A DNA stretch of 7,448 bases from JACQFZ01 sp036396275 (GCA_036396275.1 DASWLD010000153.1:1-7448); one strand, 5' to 3'. Positions 1 through 5,844 are shown, numbered from the stretch's first letter. Notes: a model not told the origin generated them from the letters alone. Translations and numbers: made by a program.

Positions 1-405
1 GACGATCAATCCGGCCAGATCGTCGACGAAAGCGGGCTTGCGACCCTCCCAATAGTGGCCCACGAATTGAACGATCCAGCCGACGACGAATAAACCAATG
101 CCCGTCACCAGCCACGTGCCGGTCGATTGCTGCGCGACGACGTAGCCGGCCCAAACGGACAATGCGAACAACGCCGCCATCACGACGCCAAAACGCAGAT
201 CGAGCACGAGATAGAAAATAACCGCGGCGACCGCAACCAGCACGGCAGGCGTGAGCATGGGGCCGAACAGCAAGAAACTCGGCCGCGACAATAACATGGC
301 GACCGCCAGCACAATCATCGGGATTCCAATGAAGTGCGTCGCGATGTTGCGCCGGTCGCGGTGGTAGGCGGCGTATTGCGCGAGATGATCTGTCAGCGTT
401 CTCAT
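1..405 (-). CDS. DUF962/Mpo1-like membrane protein, 3' end outside window
   Basis: This partial gene gives 135 codons read from an ATG at 405 down to base 1 with no stop. The N terminus has the pattern H15-x4-N20-x3-H24-x3-P29 (HRDRRNIATHFIGIP). Hydrophobic segments follow at about residues 26-50, 52-69, 72-91 and 98-115, and then a GHYWEGRKPAFVDD motif at 116-129. This His-rich, four-helix layout with GH..EGR.PA is that of the DUF962 (YGL010w/Mpo1-like) family. Yeast Mpo1 is an Fe(II)-dependent dioxygenase that alpha-oxidises 2-hydroxy fatty acids at the ER membrane; bacterial members are mostly uncharacterised inner-membrane proteins. The candidate metal ligands H15, H24 and H117 are visible. 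Family members are usually longer, so a few dozen C-terminal residues are probably missing. A purine-rich GGCGGA about 8 bases upstream fits a ribosome binding site and supports this ATG. Family assignment is confident; the reaction is inferred only by homology. Confidence 0.85.
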   Translation of the reverse strand, partial: MRTLTDHLAQYAAYHRDRRNIATHFIGIPMIVLAVAMLLSRPSFLLFGPMLTPAVLVAVAAVIFYLVLDLRFGVVMAALFALSVWAGYVVAQQSTGTWLVTGIGLFVVGWIVQFVGHYWEGRKPAFVDDLAGLIV

Positions 406-436
406 CGGTTTTCCGCCGTTGGCCGGGTACTCGTGT

Positions 437-463
437 CGAGCAGCGTAGACGCTACGCTACTCG
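437..463 (-). repeat. 12-bp inverted repeat (stable hairpin) upstream of the DUF962 gene
   Basis: Bases 437-448 and 452-463 are inverted copies around a 3-base loop (449-451). There is one mismatch in DNA, and on the minus-strand RNA it becomes a G-U pair, so that transcript can form an unbroken 12-bp stem. It lies 32 bases before the DUF962 start codon and beyond the decayed antitoxin stop. No T-run follows on either strand, so it is not a standard intrinsic terminator. It could be a processing or leader structure of the DUF962 mRNA, or a leftover from the mobile debris next to it. Confidence 0.5.
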
Positions 464-504
464 CGTTGTTCGTTTCAATGCAAGATCAAACGCCGTTTTT
501 TTTA

Positions 505-594
505 TCACGCAGCGCGCGGCGTGAGTTTTATACCGAGAGCCTTCATGACTTTGAGCACCGTACCGAAACTCGGATTGCTATCCTTGTTGTCTGG
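505..594 (-). pseudogene. C-terminal remnant of a HI1420-type addiction-module antidote (HTH) gene
   Basis: Read on the minus strand, this segment gives DNKDSNPSFGTVLKVMKAL followed by GIKLTPRAA and a TGA at 505-507. The pattern NPSFxTVLKVxxALGxKL is the signature C-terminal end of the small HTH antitoxins annotated as probable addiction module antidote proteins (TIGR02684/HI1420 type). In these the segment follows the recognition helix. Only about 28 residues are recognisable. The frame stays open upstream to a stop at 631-633, but those residues (KSTYFARHSERP) do not match the family clearly and overlap the RayT fragment in another frame. No start codon, N-terminal half or toxin gene is present nearby, so this is a dead fragment, probably left by a deletion that fused it to the RayT remnant. 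Confidence 0.65.
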
Positions 595-718
595 CCGTTC
601 GGAATGCCGAGCGAAGTAAGTTGATTTGCCTTACGAGCAAATCGGACTTGCGGTTCTTCAGGGTAACGGTAAAAAAGTATGTGGCGCCGGGAACGCGAGC
701 GCGGCGGTAGTTGACCAT
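578..718 (-). pseudogene. rayT: Truncated RayT, REP-associated tyrosine (Y1) transposase
   Basis: An ATG at 718 opens a 46-codon frame ending with TAG at 578-580. The protein begins MVNYRRARVPGATYFFTV and continues with KNRKSDLLVRQINLLRSAFR. This is a close match to the N terminus of RayT/TnpA-REP proteins (family pattern YRRxRxPGxxYFFTVxLxxRxxxLLxxxIxxLRxAF). Full-length RayTs are commonly about 140-200 residues. This copy ends before the HUH metal-binding motif (usually within xDHLHxxW) and before the catalytic tyrosine, so it cannot be active. Its start is 13 bases downstream of a REP palindrome, the usual genetic setting of a rayT gene. Homology stops around 584-595, where antitoxin-like sequence takes over in a different frame. 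That suggests a deletion joined the two genes. The family call is strong despite the short length. Confidence 0.82.
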
Positions 719-730
719 GGATTAAGATAA

Positions 731-761
731 CCCGGATTGCGCTTCGCTTCATCCGGGCTAC
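731..761 (-). repeat. REP palindrome with GTAG foot
   Basis: On the minus strand the sequence reads GTAG (761-758), then CCCGGAT, a GC-rich 13-base loop, and ATCCGGG. The 7-bp stem is perfect (731-737 with 751-757), and the loop can form a small inner GCG/CGC stem. A GTAG tetranucleotide at the 5' foot of a CCGGAT-type hairpin is the hallmark of REP elements recognised by RayT transposases. Outer arms GATAA (726-730) and TTATC (766-770) could extend the structure around a bulge. It starts 13 bases after the stop codon of the E2-E3 gene. It may therefore protect the 3' end of the operon mRNA or weaken read-through, as REPs do elsewhere. There is no T-run, so it is not a classical intrinsic terminator. 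Confidence 0.85.
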
Positions 762-773
762 ATAGTTATCGCG

Positions 774-3515
774 CTACTTTGCTGCTACCTTCGCGCTGCG
801 CCGCAACCGCGCGAGCAGCCTCCTCGCCATTTCCCCGAACAGTTCCGTCTGCGTCGGGTGCGGATGAATTGCCTGCCCTATTTGTTCCAGCGTCATGTCG
901 CCGGAGACCATCATCACGGCTTCGCCGATCAGCGTGTCGGCGTGATCGGTCAAGAAATGCACGCCGACGATACGATGGGAATTTTTATCGGCGACGAGCT
1001 TGATGAAGCCGTCGGTTTCGCCGGTGATCATGGCTTTGGCGTCGATACTCATCGGCATTTTCACTTCGAGCGCGTCGATGCCTTTGGCTTTCGCCTGCTC
1101 GACGGTCAAGCCGACGAACGCCGCTTGCGGGCGCGTGAAGATCACGCCGCAGTCCTTGTCCTGGTTGTACACGGCGCGCTCGCCGAGGATCGATTGCGCG
1201 GCGACGCGGCCTTGGGCGGCGGCGGTGTGCGCGAGCATCAAACCGCCGTTCACGTCGCCGACGGCGTAGATGTGCGCGACGTTGGTGCGGCAGGTTTGGC
1301 TGACTTTTATCGCGCCGCGTTCGGCGATGACGCCGGCTTTGTCCAATTCGAGCGGGCCGAGGACCGGTCGTTTGCCGGTCGCGACGAGCACGTAGTCGCA
1401 TTTGTAGTTCGCGTTCTTGCCGGCGCTGTCGCTGTAAGAAAGTGTCATCGCACCCGGCTTGCCGGCGATCTTGCCGACCTTCGCCGACGTGAAGACGGCC
1501 AGGCTCTTCTGCTGCTTCAACAGCTCGGCGAGATTCTTCGAAATCTCCGCGTCCATTTCCGGCAACACGCGGTCCAGCATTTCGACGACGGTCACCTGTG
1601 ATCCGAAGTCCGCGAATATCTGCGCCATCTCCAATCCGATCGCGCCGGCGCCGATGATGCCTAGGCGCTTCGGCGGACCTTTCAAATCCCACACCGTGTC
1701 GGATGTCAGCACGCCCTTCGAATCGGCACCCGGAATCGGCGGCACGAACGGCGGCGCGCCGGCCGCGATCACGCAGGCACCGAATGTCACGCGTTCGACC
1801 TTCTTGGCCGCCCCTCCCGCGGCCCCAGCACTGCCCTGTGCGTCGCCGGGAATCTTGGCGCGCACGAACGGATCTTTCACATTGCCGCTCGTGTCGATCG
1901 TGATGCTGTTCGGACCGTCGAAGCGCGCAAAGCCTTGGCGTATCTCGATCTTCATGCCTTTGTCGGTCTTGAACGCCATGTCGCCGCGGGCTTGCAGCAC
2001 GCCGCGGCGGTGCTTTTCGAGCAACTTGTAGTCGAGTTTCGGCTTATTGGTACCGAGCACACCGAGGAGTGAATCGTGCGCGCGATCGCGCATGCGATCG
2101 GCGCCCGCGCGCCACGCTTTCGATGGAATGCAGCCGCGCCACAAGCATTCGCCGCCGGGGAGCGGCGCGTCGTTCACCATCAACACCTTCTTGCCGTGAT
2201 CGGCGAGATCGCGCGCGCAATCCTCGCCGCCGGGGCCGCCGCCGATAACGACGACGTCGTAGTCCCATTGGCCGGGCGCCAGCGCCGGCGCGGCCGCCGC
2301 GCCTATCGCAGGTTGGCCGCCGGCGAACCACGCGTCCGGACCTTCGACCACTTGCTTAAAGTAATTGAGAAACTTCGCGGCGTCGGCGCCGTTGACTATG
2401 CGGTGATCCGCGGTGATGGTGACCGGCATCATCCCGTCGGCGCCGCGCGTGGCGATGGCAAAGATCGCCGAGGTGCCGGGCGAAGGCAGCGCGTCGAAGT
2501 GCGTGACGCCGAGCATGCCCATATTCGAGATCGAAAACGTCGGGTTCGAGTATTCCTGCGGCTTCAGCCGTTTCACGCGGGCGCGCGCAACCAAATCTTT
2601 CCACTCGTCATTCAGTTGCTTGAGCGTCTTGTGCATGACGTCGCGCAACACCGGCACCACCAGGCCCATCCCTTCCGTCTCGACCGCGAGCCCGACGTCG
2701 ATTTGCTCGCGCTCGACGATGCGATCCTCGTGCTGGTAGGTCGCGTTGACGCGCGGGAATTTCTGAATCGCGTGGCCGGCGGCCTTGGCCAGCGCGACGG
2801 TGAGCGAGTAGCCGGCCTGCTTCGCCGCGGCCGTCAATTTATCCGGATTGATCGCGACGGTGACGCGAAAGAGCGGCATGGAGACCGAGTACTCCATGTT
2901 GTGCGCGACCGCTTTTTCCATCGCATCCATCGGCCGGCCGATGCCCGGCACCTGAAAGATGCGCTTCGCCATACCGGGCGGCGTGCGCGGCGCAAGCACG
3001 TCGGCGGCGAGCAACAATCCGCCCGCGCCGCTGCCGATCAGGCTGTTGATGTCGATACCATGCGCGCCCGCGAGCTGGCGCGCGTACGGCGTGGCGCGGC
3101 CCTGGCGCGGTCGCGGCGCCGGTGTGGCGCCGTGCGGCATCGCCGGGATGTGGGTTTTCGGTTTTTTCGTGCCGTAAGCATCGAAGTGCGCGGGTTCGGT
3201 GGCGGCGGCGACCGTTTCGGGTTCCTTGGCGACTTGCGGTGCCGGTGCGTCGCCGCTTTTTGCCTCATCCTTGCTCGAGACGATGTAGGCGATTGGCTGA
3301 CCGACGGGAACGGTGCTGTTGGCGGCAACCAGCGGACCGGATAGATAACCTTCTCGAAACACTTCGACATCCATGATCGCCTTATCGGTTTCGACCGTGG
3401 CAACCACGGAACCGCGCGTGATCGGATCGCCCGGTTGCTTTTCCCACGTGACCAGCGTGCCCTCGGTCATGGTGTCCGAGAGCTTGGGCATTTTGATTAC
3501 ATAGGGTTCGGCCAT
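774..3515 (-). CDS. E2-E3 fusion: dihydrolipoamide acyltransferase plus dihydrolipoamide dehydrogenase
   Basis: This 913-residue protein joins the second and third enzymes of a 2-oxoacid (probably pyruvate) dehydrogenase complex. The domains in order are a lipoyl domain (about 4-79, lipoylated Lys45 in ETDKA); an Ala/Pro-rich linker (80-140); a peripheral subunit-binding domain (about 141-175, ATPYARQLAGAHGI); an E2 catalytic core (about 185-398) ending in DHRIVNG with catalytic His371; a short Ala/Pro linker (400-416); and a complete FAD-dependent E3 (418-913). The E3 half shows GGGPGG (425-430) for FAD, the redox pair Cys457/Cys462 in CLWRGC, the NAD-binding GAGAIGLE (622-629), AVGD (751-754), and the C-terminal HPHPTQTE with His886 and Glu891. 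The motif Asp of E2 (DHRxxDG) is Asn375 here. A Gly/Ala-rich insert lies at about 557-571 within the FAD domain. E2 and E3 are normally separate genes, so this is an uncommon arrangement. The start at 3515 is set by the lipoyl domain boundary and a GAGG only 4 bases upstream. It is the last gene of the operon. Confidence 0.95.
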   Translation of the reverse strand: MAEPYVIKMPKLSDTMTEGTLVTWEKQPGDPITRGSVVATVETDKAIMDVEVFREGYLSGPLVAANSTVPVGQPIAYIVSSKDEAKSGDAPAPQVAKEPETVAAATEPAHFDAYGTKKPKTHIPAMPHGATPAPRPRQGRATPYARQLAGAHGIDINSLIGSGAGGLLLAADVLAPRTPPGMAKRIFQVPGIGRPMDAMEKAVAHNMEYSVSMPLFRVTVAINPDKLTAAAKQAGYSLTVALAKAAGHAIQKFPRVNATYQHEDRIVEREQIDVGLAVETEGMGLVVPVLRDVMHKTLKQLNDEWKDLVARARVKRLKPQEYSNPTFSISNMGMLGVTHFDALPSPGTSAIFAIATRGADGMMPVTITADHRIVNGADAAKFLNYFKQVVEGPDAWFAGGQPAIGAAAAPALAPGQWDYDVVVIGGGPGGEDCARDLADHGKKVLMVNDAPLPGGECLWRGCIPSKAWRAGADRMRDRAHDSLLGVLGTNKPKLDYKLLEKHRRGVLQARGDMAFKTDKGMKIEIRQGFARFDGPNSITIDTSGNVKDPFVRAKIPGDAQGSAGAAGGAAKKVERVTFGACVIAAGAPPFVPPIPGADSKGVLTSDTVWDLKGPPKRLGIIGAGAIGLEMAQIFADFGSQVTVVEMLDRVLPEMDAEISKNLAELLKQQKSLAVFTSAKVGKIAGKPGAMTLSYSDSAGKNANYKCDYVLVATGKRPVLGPLELDKAGVIAERGAIKVSQTCRTNVAHIYAVGDVNGGLMLAHTAAAQGRVAAQSILGERAVYNQDKDCGVIFTRPQAAFVGLTVEQAKAKGIDALEVKMPMSIDAKAMITGETDGFIKLVADKNSHRIVGVHFLTDHADTLIGEAVMMVSGDMTLEQIGQAIHPHPTQTELFGEMARRLLARLRRSAKVAAK

Positions 3516-3612
3516 GAAACCTCAGTGAAAAGTGAAAAATGAAAAGTGTAAAGTGAAAAGCGGGAAGCTTCCGTCGTTTAACTTTTCACTATTAACTTTA
3601 CACTTTTCACTG
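3516..3612 (-). repeat. Heptamer-based palindromic intergenic element, copy 1 (E1 beta / E2-E3 gap)
   Basis: Nearly the whole gap between the E1 beta stop and the E2-E3 start is an AT-rich imperfect palindrome made of GTGAAAA/GTGTAAA-type heptamers. The outer arms 3523-3534 and 3601-3612 are perfect 12-bp inverted copies. The interior is imperfectly paired and centres near GGAAGCTTCC (3563-3572). The end next to the downstream gene (3516-3533) is identical over 18 bases to 4601-4618 in the other operon gap. On the mRNA that identical end includes the GAGG Shine-Dalgarno (3520-3523). The low G+C contrasts sharply with the flanking genes. Confidence 0.85.
3520..3523 (-). promoter_or_regulatory. 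Shine-Dalgarno GAGG of the E2-E3 gene, at the edge of the repeat
   Basis: On the mRNA the repeat ends CACTGAGGTTTC and is followed directly by ATG. GAGG is 4 bases from the start codon, which is tight but usable. Its first G is the last base of the hairpin stem, so folding of the element could affect access to it. The same GAGGTTTC occurs before E1 beta (4605-4608), there with 7 bases of spacing. Confidence 0.6.
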
Positions 3613-3616
3613 TTTT

Positions 3617-4597
3617 TCAGATTTTTCCCATGACTTTAAGCGCACCGCGATAAACGTCCTCGACGTCGGGGATCGCGGCTTTTTCCAGATTCTCGGCGTA
3701 CGGCACCGGAACGTCGGCCGCGTGGATGCGCACGGGCTGCGCATCGAGCGCGAAGAAACACTCCTCGATCACGGTTGCCATGATTTCGGCGCCGGTGCCG
3801 ACCGGCCCTTCGTCCTCTTCCGCCACGAGCACGCGATGCGTCTTTTCCACGGAGCGCCGGATGGTCTCGCGGTCGAGCGGCTTCAACGCGCGCAGGTCGA
3901 TCACCTCGGCGCTGACGCCGTCCTTGTCCAGGCGCTTGGCCGCTTCCAAACACAATTGCAGACTCAGGTTGTAACCGATGAGGGTGATGTCGGTGCCGCG
4001 GCGAACGATTTCGGCGCCTTCGAGCGGACGGAAGAATTCCTTGTCCGGCACTTCTTCGCGCATGTTGTACATGCGTTCGTGTTCGATGAAGATCACCGGG
4101 TCGTTGCAGCGGATCGCGCTCTTCAACATGCCGCAGGCATCGAGCGGGCTGCGCGGCGTGACCACGCGCAGTCCCGGCGTACCCATGAACAACCGCGCCA
4201 AGCGCGCCGAATGTTGCGCCGCCAGCTGATGCGCCGTGCCGCCCGGGGTGCGCATCACCAACGGACAGCTGACGCGCCCGCCCGACATGTAGCGAATTTT
4301 CGCGGCGGCGTTGATGAGCGTGTCGAGCGCGAGCAGCGCGAAGTTGATGGACATGATCTCGACGATCGGCCGCAACCCCGCCATCGACGCGCCGATACCG
4401 ATACCCATGAAGGAGTTTTCCGAGATCGGCGTGTCGATCACCCGATTCTCACCGTACTTCTGGTACAACCCGAGCGTCGCCTTGTACGTGCCGCCGACGA
4501 CACCGACGTCCTCGCCGATCACGATCACGTTCGGGTCATTCGCCAGCTCCTCGTCGTGCGCCCGGCGTATCGCTTCCCAGTAGTGCATTTCGGCCAT
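3617..4597 (-). CDS. pdhB: Pyruvate dehydrogenase-type E1 component, beta subunit
   Basis: This is a 326-residue protein, the usual length for the beta subunit of heterotetrameric 2-oxoacid dehydrogenase E1. With the alpha subunit it binds thiamine diphosphate and decarboxylates the 2-oxoacid, passing the acyl group to the lipoyl domain of E2. The N-terminal pyrimidine-binding half contains IGEDVG (27-32) and RVIDTPISENSF (52-63), where Glu60 is the expected glutamate that activates the thiamine ring. It also contains FALLALD (86-92) and AAQHSAR (126-132), with His129 as the conserved active-site histidine. The transketolase C-terminal domain (about 195-320) includes VIDLRALKPLD (232-242) and the family's closing PVPYAENLE (297-305). 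The start at 4597 follows GAGG with 7-base spacing. It lies between E1 alpha and the E2-E3 fusion, with a palindromic heptamer element on each side. The partner E2 points to pyruvate, though acetoin or branched-chain 2-oxoacids cannot be excluded from sequence alone. Confidence 0.92.
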   Translation of the reverse strand: MAEMHYWEAIRRAHDEELANDPNVIVIGEDVGVVGGTYKATLGLYQKYGENRVIDTPISENSFMGIGIGASMAGLRPIVEIMSINFALLALDTLINAAAKIRYMSGGRVSCPLVMRTPGGTAHQLAAQHSARLARLFMGTPGLRVVTPRSPLDACGMLKSAIRCNDPVIFIEHERMYNMREEVPDKEFFRPLEGAEIVRRGTDITLIGYNLSLQLCLEAAKRLDKDGVSAEVIDLRALKPLDRETIRRSVEKTHRVLVAEEDEGPVGTGAEIMATVIEECFFALDAQPVRIHAADVPVPYAENLEKAAIPDVEDVYRGALKVMGKI

Positions 4598-4600
4598 GGG

Positions 4601-4690
4601 GAAACCTCAGTGAAAAGTTAAAAGTGAAAAGTTAAAAGTGAAAGAGTGAAAGAGGCCGATTTCGAAATTTTCACTTTTCACTTTTCACTG
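4601..4690 (-). repeat. Heptamer-based palindromic intergenic element, copy 2 (E1 alpha / E1 beta gap)
   Basis: This is a second AT-rich palindrome built from 7-base units. From 4610 the plus strand alternates GTGAAAA and GTTAAAA exactly, giving four units before decaying to GTGAAAG. Bases 4608-4630 and 4668-4690 are inverted copies matching at 22 of 23 positions, so the mRNA can form a long AU-rich hairpin. Its far end supplies the last Gln codon and the TGA stop of E1 alpha (CAG TGA, 4690-4685). Its near end carries the GAGG (4605-4608) that serves E1 beta. Bases 4601-4618 are identical to 3516-3533 in copy 1. Confidence 0.87.
4605..4608 (-). promoter_or_regulatory. Shine-Dalgarno GAGG of E1 beta, at the edge of the repeat
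   Basis: The mRNA reads CACTGAGGTTTCCCCATG, with GAGG 7 bases before the E1 beta ATG, a normal spacing. The motif lies directly at the 3' foot of the predicted hairpin, next to the upstream stop codon on the 5' side of the same stem. Confidence 0.65.
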
Positions 4691-5689
4691 ATTCTGCAGC
4701 GGTCCGATCCAGCGTGGATCGGGGTTGTCGTCGAGGACGTACTTGTTCAAGTCCTCGACGCGCGGTGGCGGGCTTTGCTCGGCGAACTTGATCACGTCGT
4801 TCTCGATTTCTTCGTGGATTTCGCGTTCGAGCGCCTTGATGTCGGCGTCGGTGACGATCTTGGCTTTCTTGAGCTTGTCGCCATAGACCTTAATCGGATC
4901 GCGCGCCTGCCACTTCTGCTCTTCCTCCTTGCTGCGATACGCGGCGGTCTTGTCCGACATGGAGTGGCCGCGCAGTCGATACGTAAGATATTCGATGAAA
5001 TACGGCCCCTTGCCGCTGCGCACGTGCTCGACCGCCTTTTTCGCAGAGTCCATGACAATTTCGATGTCCTGGCCGTCGTGCTGACTCGACGGAATGTTGT
5101 AACCGGAAACGCGCTTGTATTGATCCGTGACCACCGTTGATCGGTCGATGCGGGTTCCGATCGCGTACAGATTGTTTTCGCACACGAACAGCACCGGCAA
5201 CTTCCACAGCGACGCCATGTTCAAGGTTTCATGGAACGTGCCCTGGTTGTTCGCGCCGTCACCGAGAAAGCAGATCGCGATCTGGTCGGTCTTCTTGTGT
5301 TTGCAGGCGAGCGCCAGACCGGCGGCGAGCGGAAACGGCTCGCCCACCAGCGCGTAGCCGCCCATGAACTTCACATTCGGATCGAAGATGTGCATCGAAC
5401 CGCCGCGGCCGCGCGACGAGCCGGTCTCTTTACCGTACAGCTCGGCCATGACTTCACGCGCCGGCGCCCCCGATTTGATCGCATGAATGTGATCGCGGTA
5501 GCCGGTGATGACATAGTCGTGGCCGGGGCGCGCCATTTCCAACACGCCGGTAGCCACGGCTTCTTGCCCTATATAGAGGTGCAGGAATCCGCCGACCTTG
5601 TGCTCCATGTACGCTTCGAAGCAACGCTCCTCGAAGCGCCGATAGAAGATCAACTCGCGCAGGATTCGTTTTTGGTCGGCGGGGTTCAT
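4685..5689 (-). CDS. pdhA: Pyruvate dehydrogenase-type E1 component, alpha subunit
   Basis: This 334-residue protein is a typical E1 alpha subunit. It supplies the diphosphate-binding half of the thiamine diphosphate site and pairs with the beta subunit encoded next. Visible family motifs are HLYIGQEAVATG (37-48), SRGRGGSMH (92-100) and the cofactor motif GDGANNQG (143-150) ending in ENN (171-173), which binds Mg and ThDP. The YRLRGHSMSD loop (237-246) matches the active-site loop that is phosphorylated in mitochondrial homologues. The start at 5689 has AAGGA 5 bases upstream and gives the family's usual N terminus. It is the first gene of the minus-strand operon. Its final residues, Gln and stop, lie inside the repeat element that fills the gap to E1 beta, so the native C terminus may have been changed by that element. 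An acetoin-dehydrogenase role is a weaker alternative. Confidence 0.92.
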   Translation of the reverse strand: MNPADQKRILRELIFYRRFEERCFEAYMEHKVGGFLHLYIGQEAVATGVLEMARPGHDYVITGYRDHIHAIKSGAPAREVMAELYGKETGSSRGRGGSMHIFDPNVKFMGGYALVGEPFPLAAGLALACKHKKTDQIAICFLGDGANNQGTFHETLNMASLWKLPVLFVCENNLYAIGTRIDRSTVVTDQYKRVSGYNIPSSQHDGQDIEIVMDSAKKAVEHVRSGKGPYFIEYLTYRLRGHSMSDKTAAYRSKEEEQKWQARDPIKVYGDKLKKAKIVTDADIKALEREIHEEIENDVIKFAEQSPPPRVEDLNKYVLDDNPDPRWIGPLQNQ

Positions 5690-5694
5690 GCGTG

Positions 5695-5699
5695 TCCTT
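5695..5699 (-). promoter_or_regulatory. Shine-Dalgarno AAGGA of E1 alpha
   Basis: On the minus strand AAGGA lies 5 bases before the ATG at 5689 and fixes this start. Unlike the other two operon genes, E1 alpha has no heptamer palindrome in front of it. Confidence 0.65.
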
Positions 5700-5785
5700 G
5701 AAGATTAGCGCACAAAAAGAGAGTTTGCAGCTGCCGCGCACGGGGTCGATTCGCCGCGTTCGTGCGCCGATCGGGCCGCGCGCGG

Positions 5786-5791
5786 TATGAT
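5786..5791 (+). promoter_or_regulatory. Possible -10 box for the aminopeptidase gene
   Basis: TATGAT differs from TATAAT at one base and stands in an otherwise GC-rich stretch of the 155-bp divergent region. A transcript starting shortly after it would have a leader of about 45-50 bases. No convincing -35 box is seen at 16-18 bases upstream, so this is a tentative call. No clear promoter for the divergent pdh operon was found. Confidence 0.3.
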
Positions 5792-5844
5792 CGGTTTTTT
5801 GTTTCCACAAATCAAGGCAAGCGACACGGCACGAACGCATCATC

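Noticed and set aside
334..624. 96-codon plus-strand frame over the DUF962 start and the debris region
   Set aside because: It runs antisense to recognisable DUF962 and antitoxin/RayT sequence and has no domain of its own.
858..3344. Long plus-strand open frames inside the E2-E3 gene (for example 858-1601 and 2076-3344)
   Set aside because: They are antisense shadows created by GC-rich codon use. Their Arg/His-rich translations have no recognisable domains, while the minus frame is a clear enzyme.
3516..3612. CRISPR or transposon-end interpretation of the heptamer elements
   Set aside because: There are no regular unique spacers, no transposase gene and no visible target-site duplication. 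The units are 7-base tandem repeats in a palindrome.
3722..4621. Plus-strand 299-codon frame opposite E1 beta
   Set aside because: It is a mirror frame of a conserved gene and has no family-like motifs.
774..5689. Acetoin dehydrogenase (aco) operon instead of pyruvate dehydrogenase
   Set aside because: No aco regulator or acetoin-specific neighbour is visible, and the lipoyl domain and E1 motifs read as PDH type. The substrate is still not proven by sequence.
5690..5730. TAATCT upstream of E1 alpha on the minus strand as a -10 box
   Set aside because: It would place the transcript start inside or after the AAGGA ribosome binding site, and its -35 match is poor.
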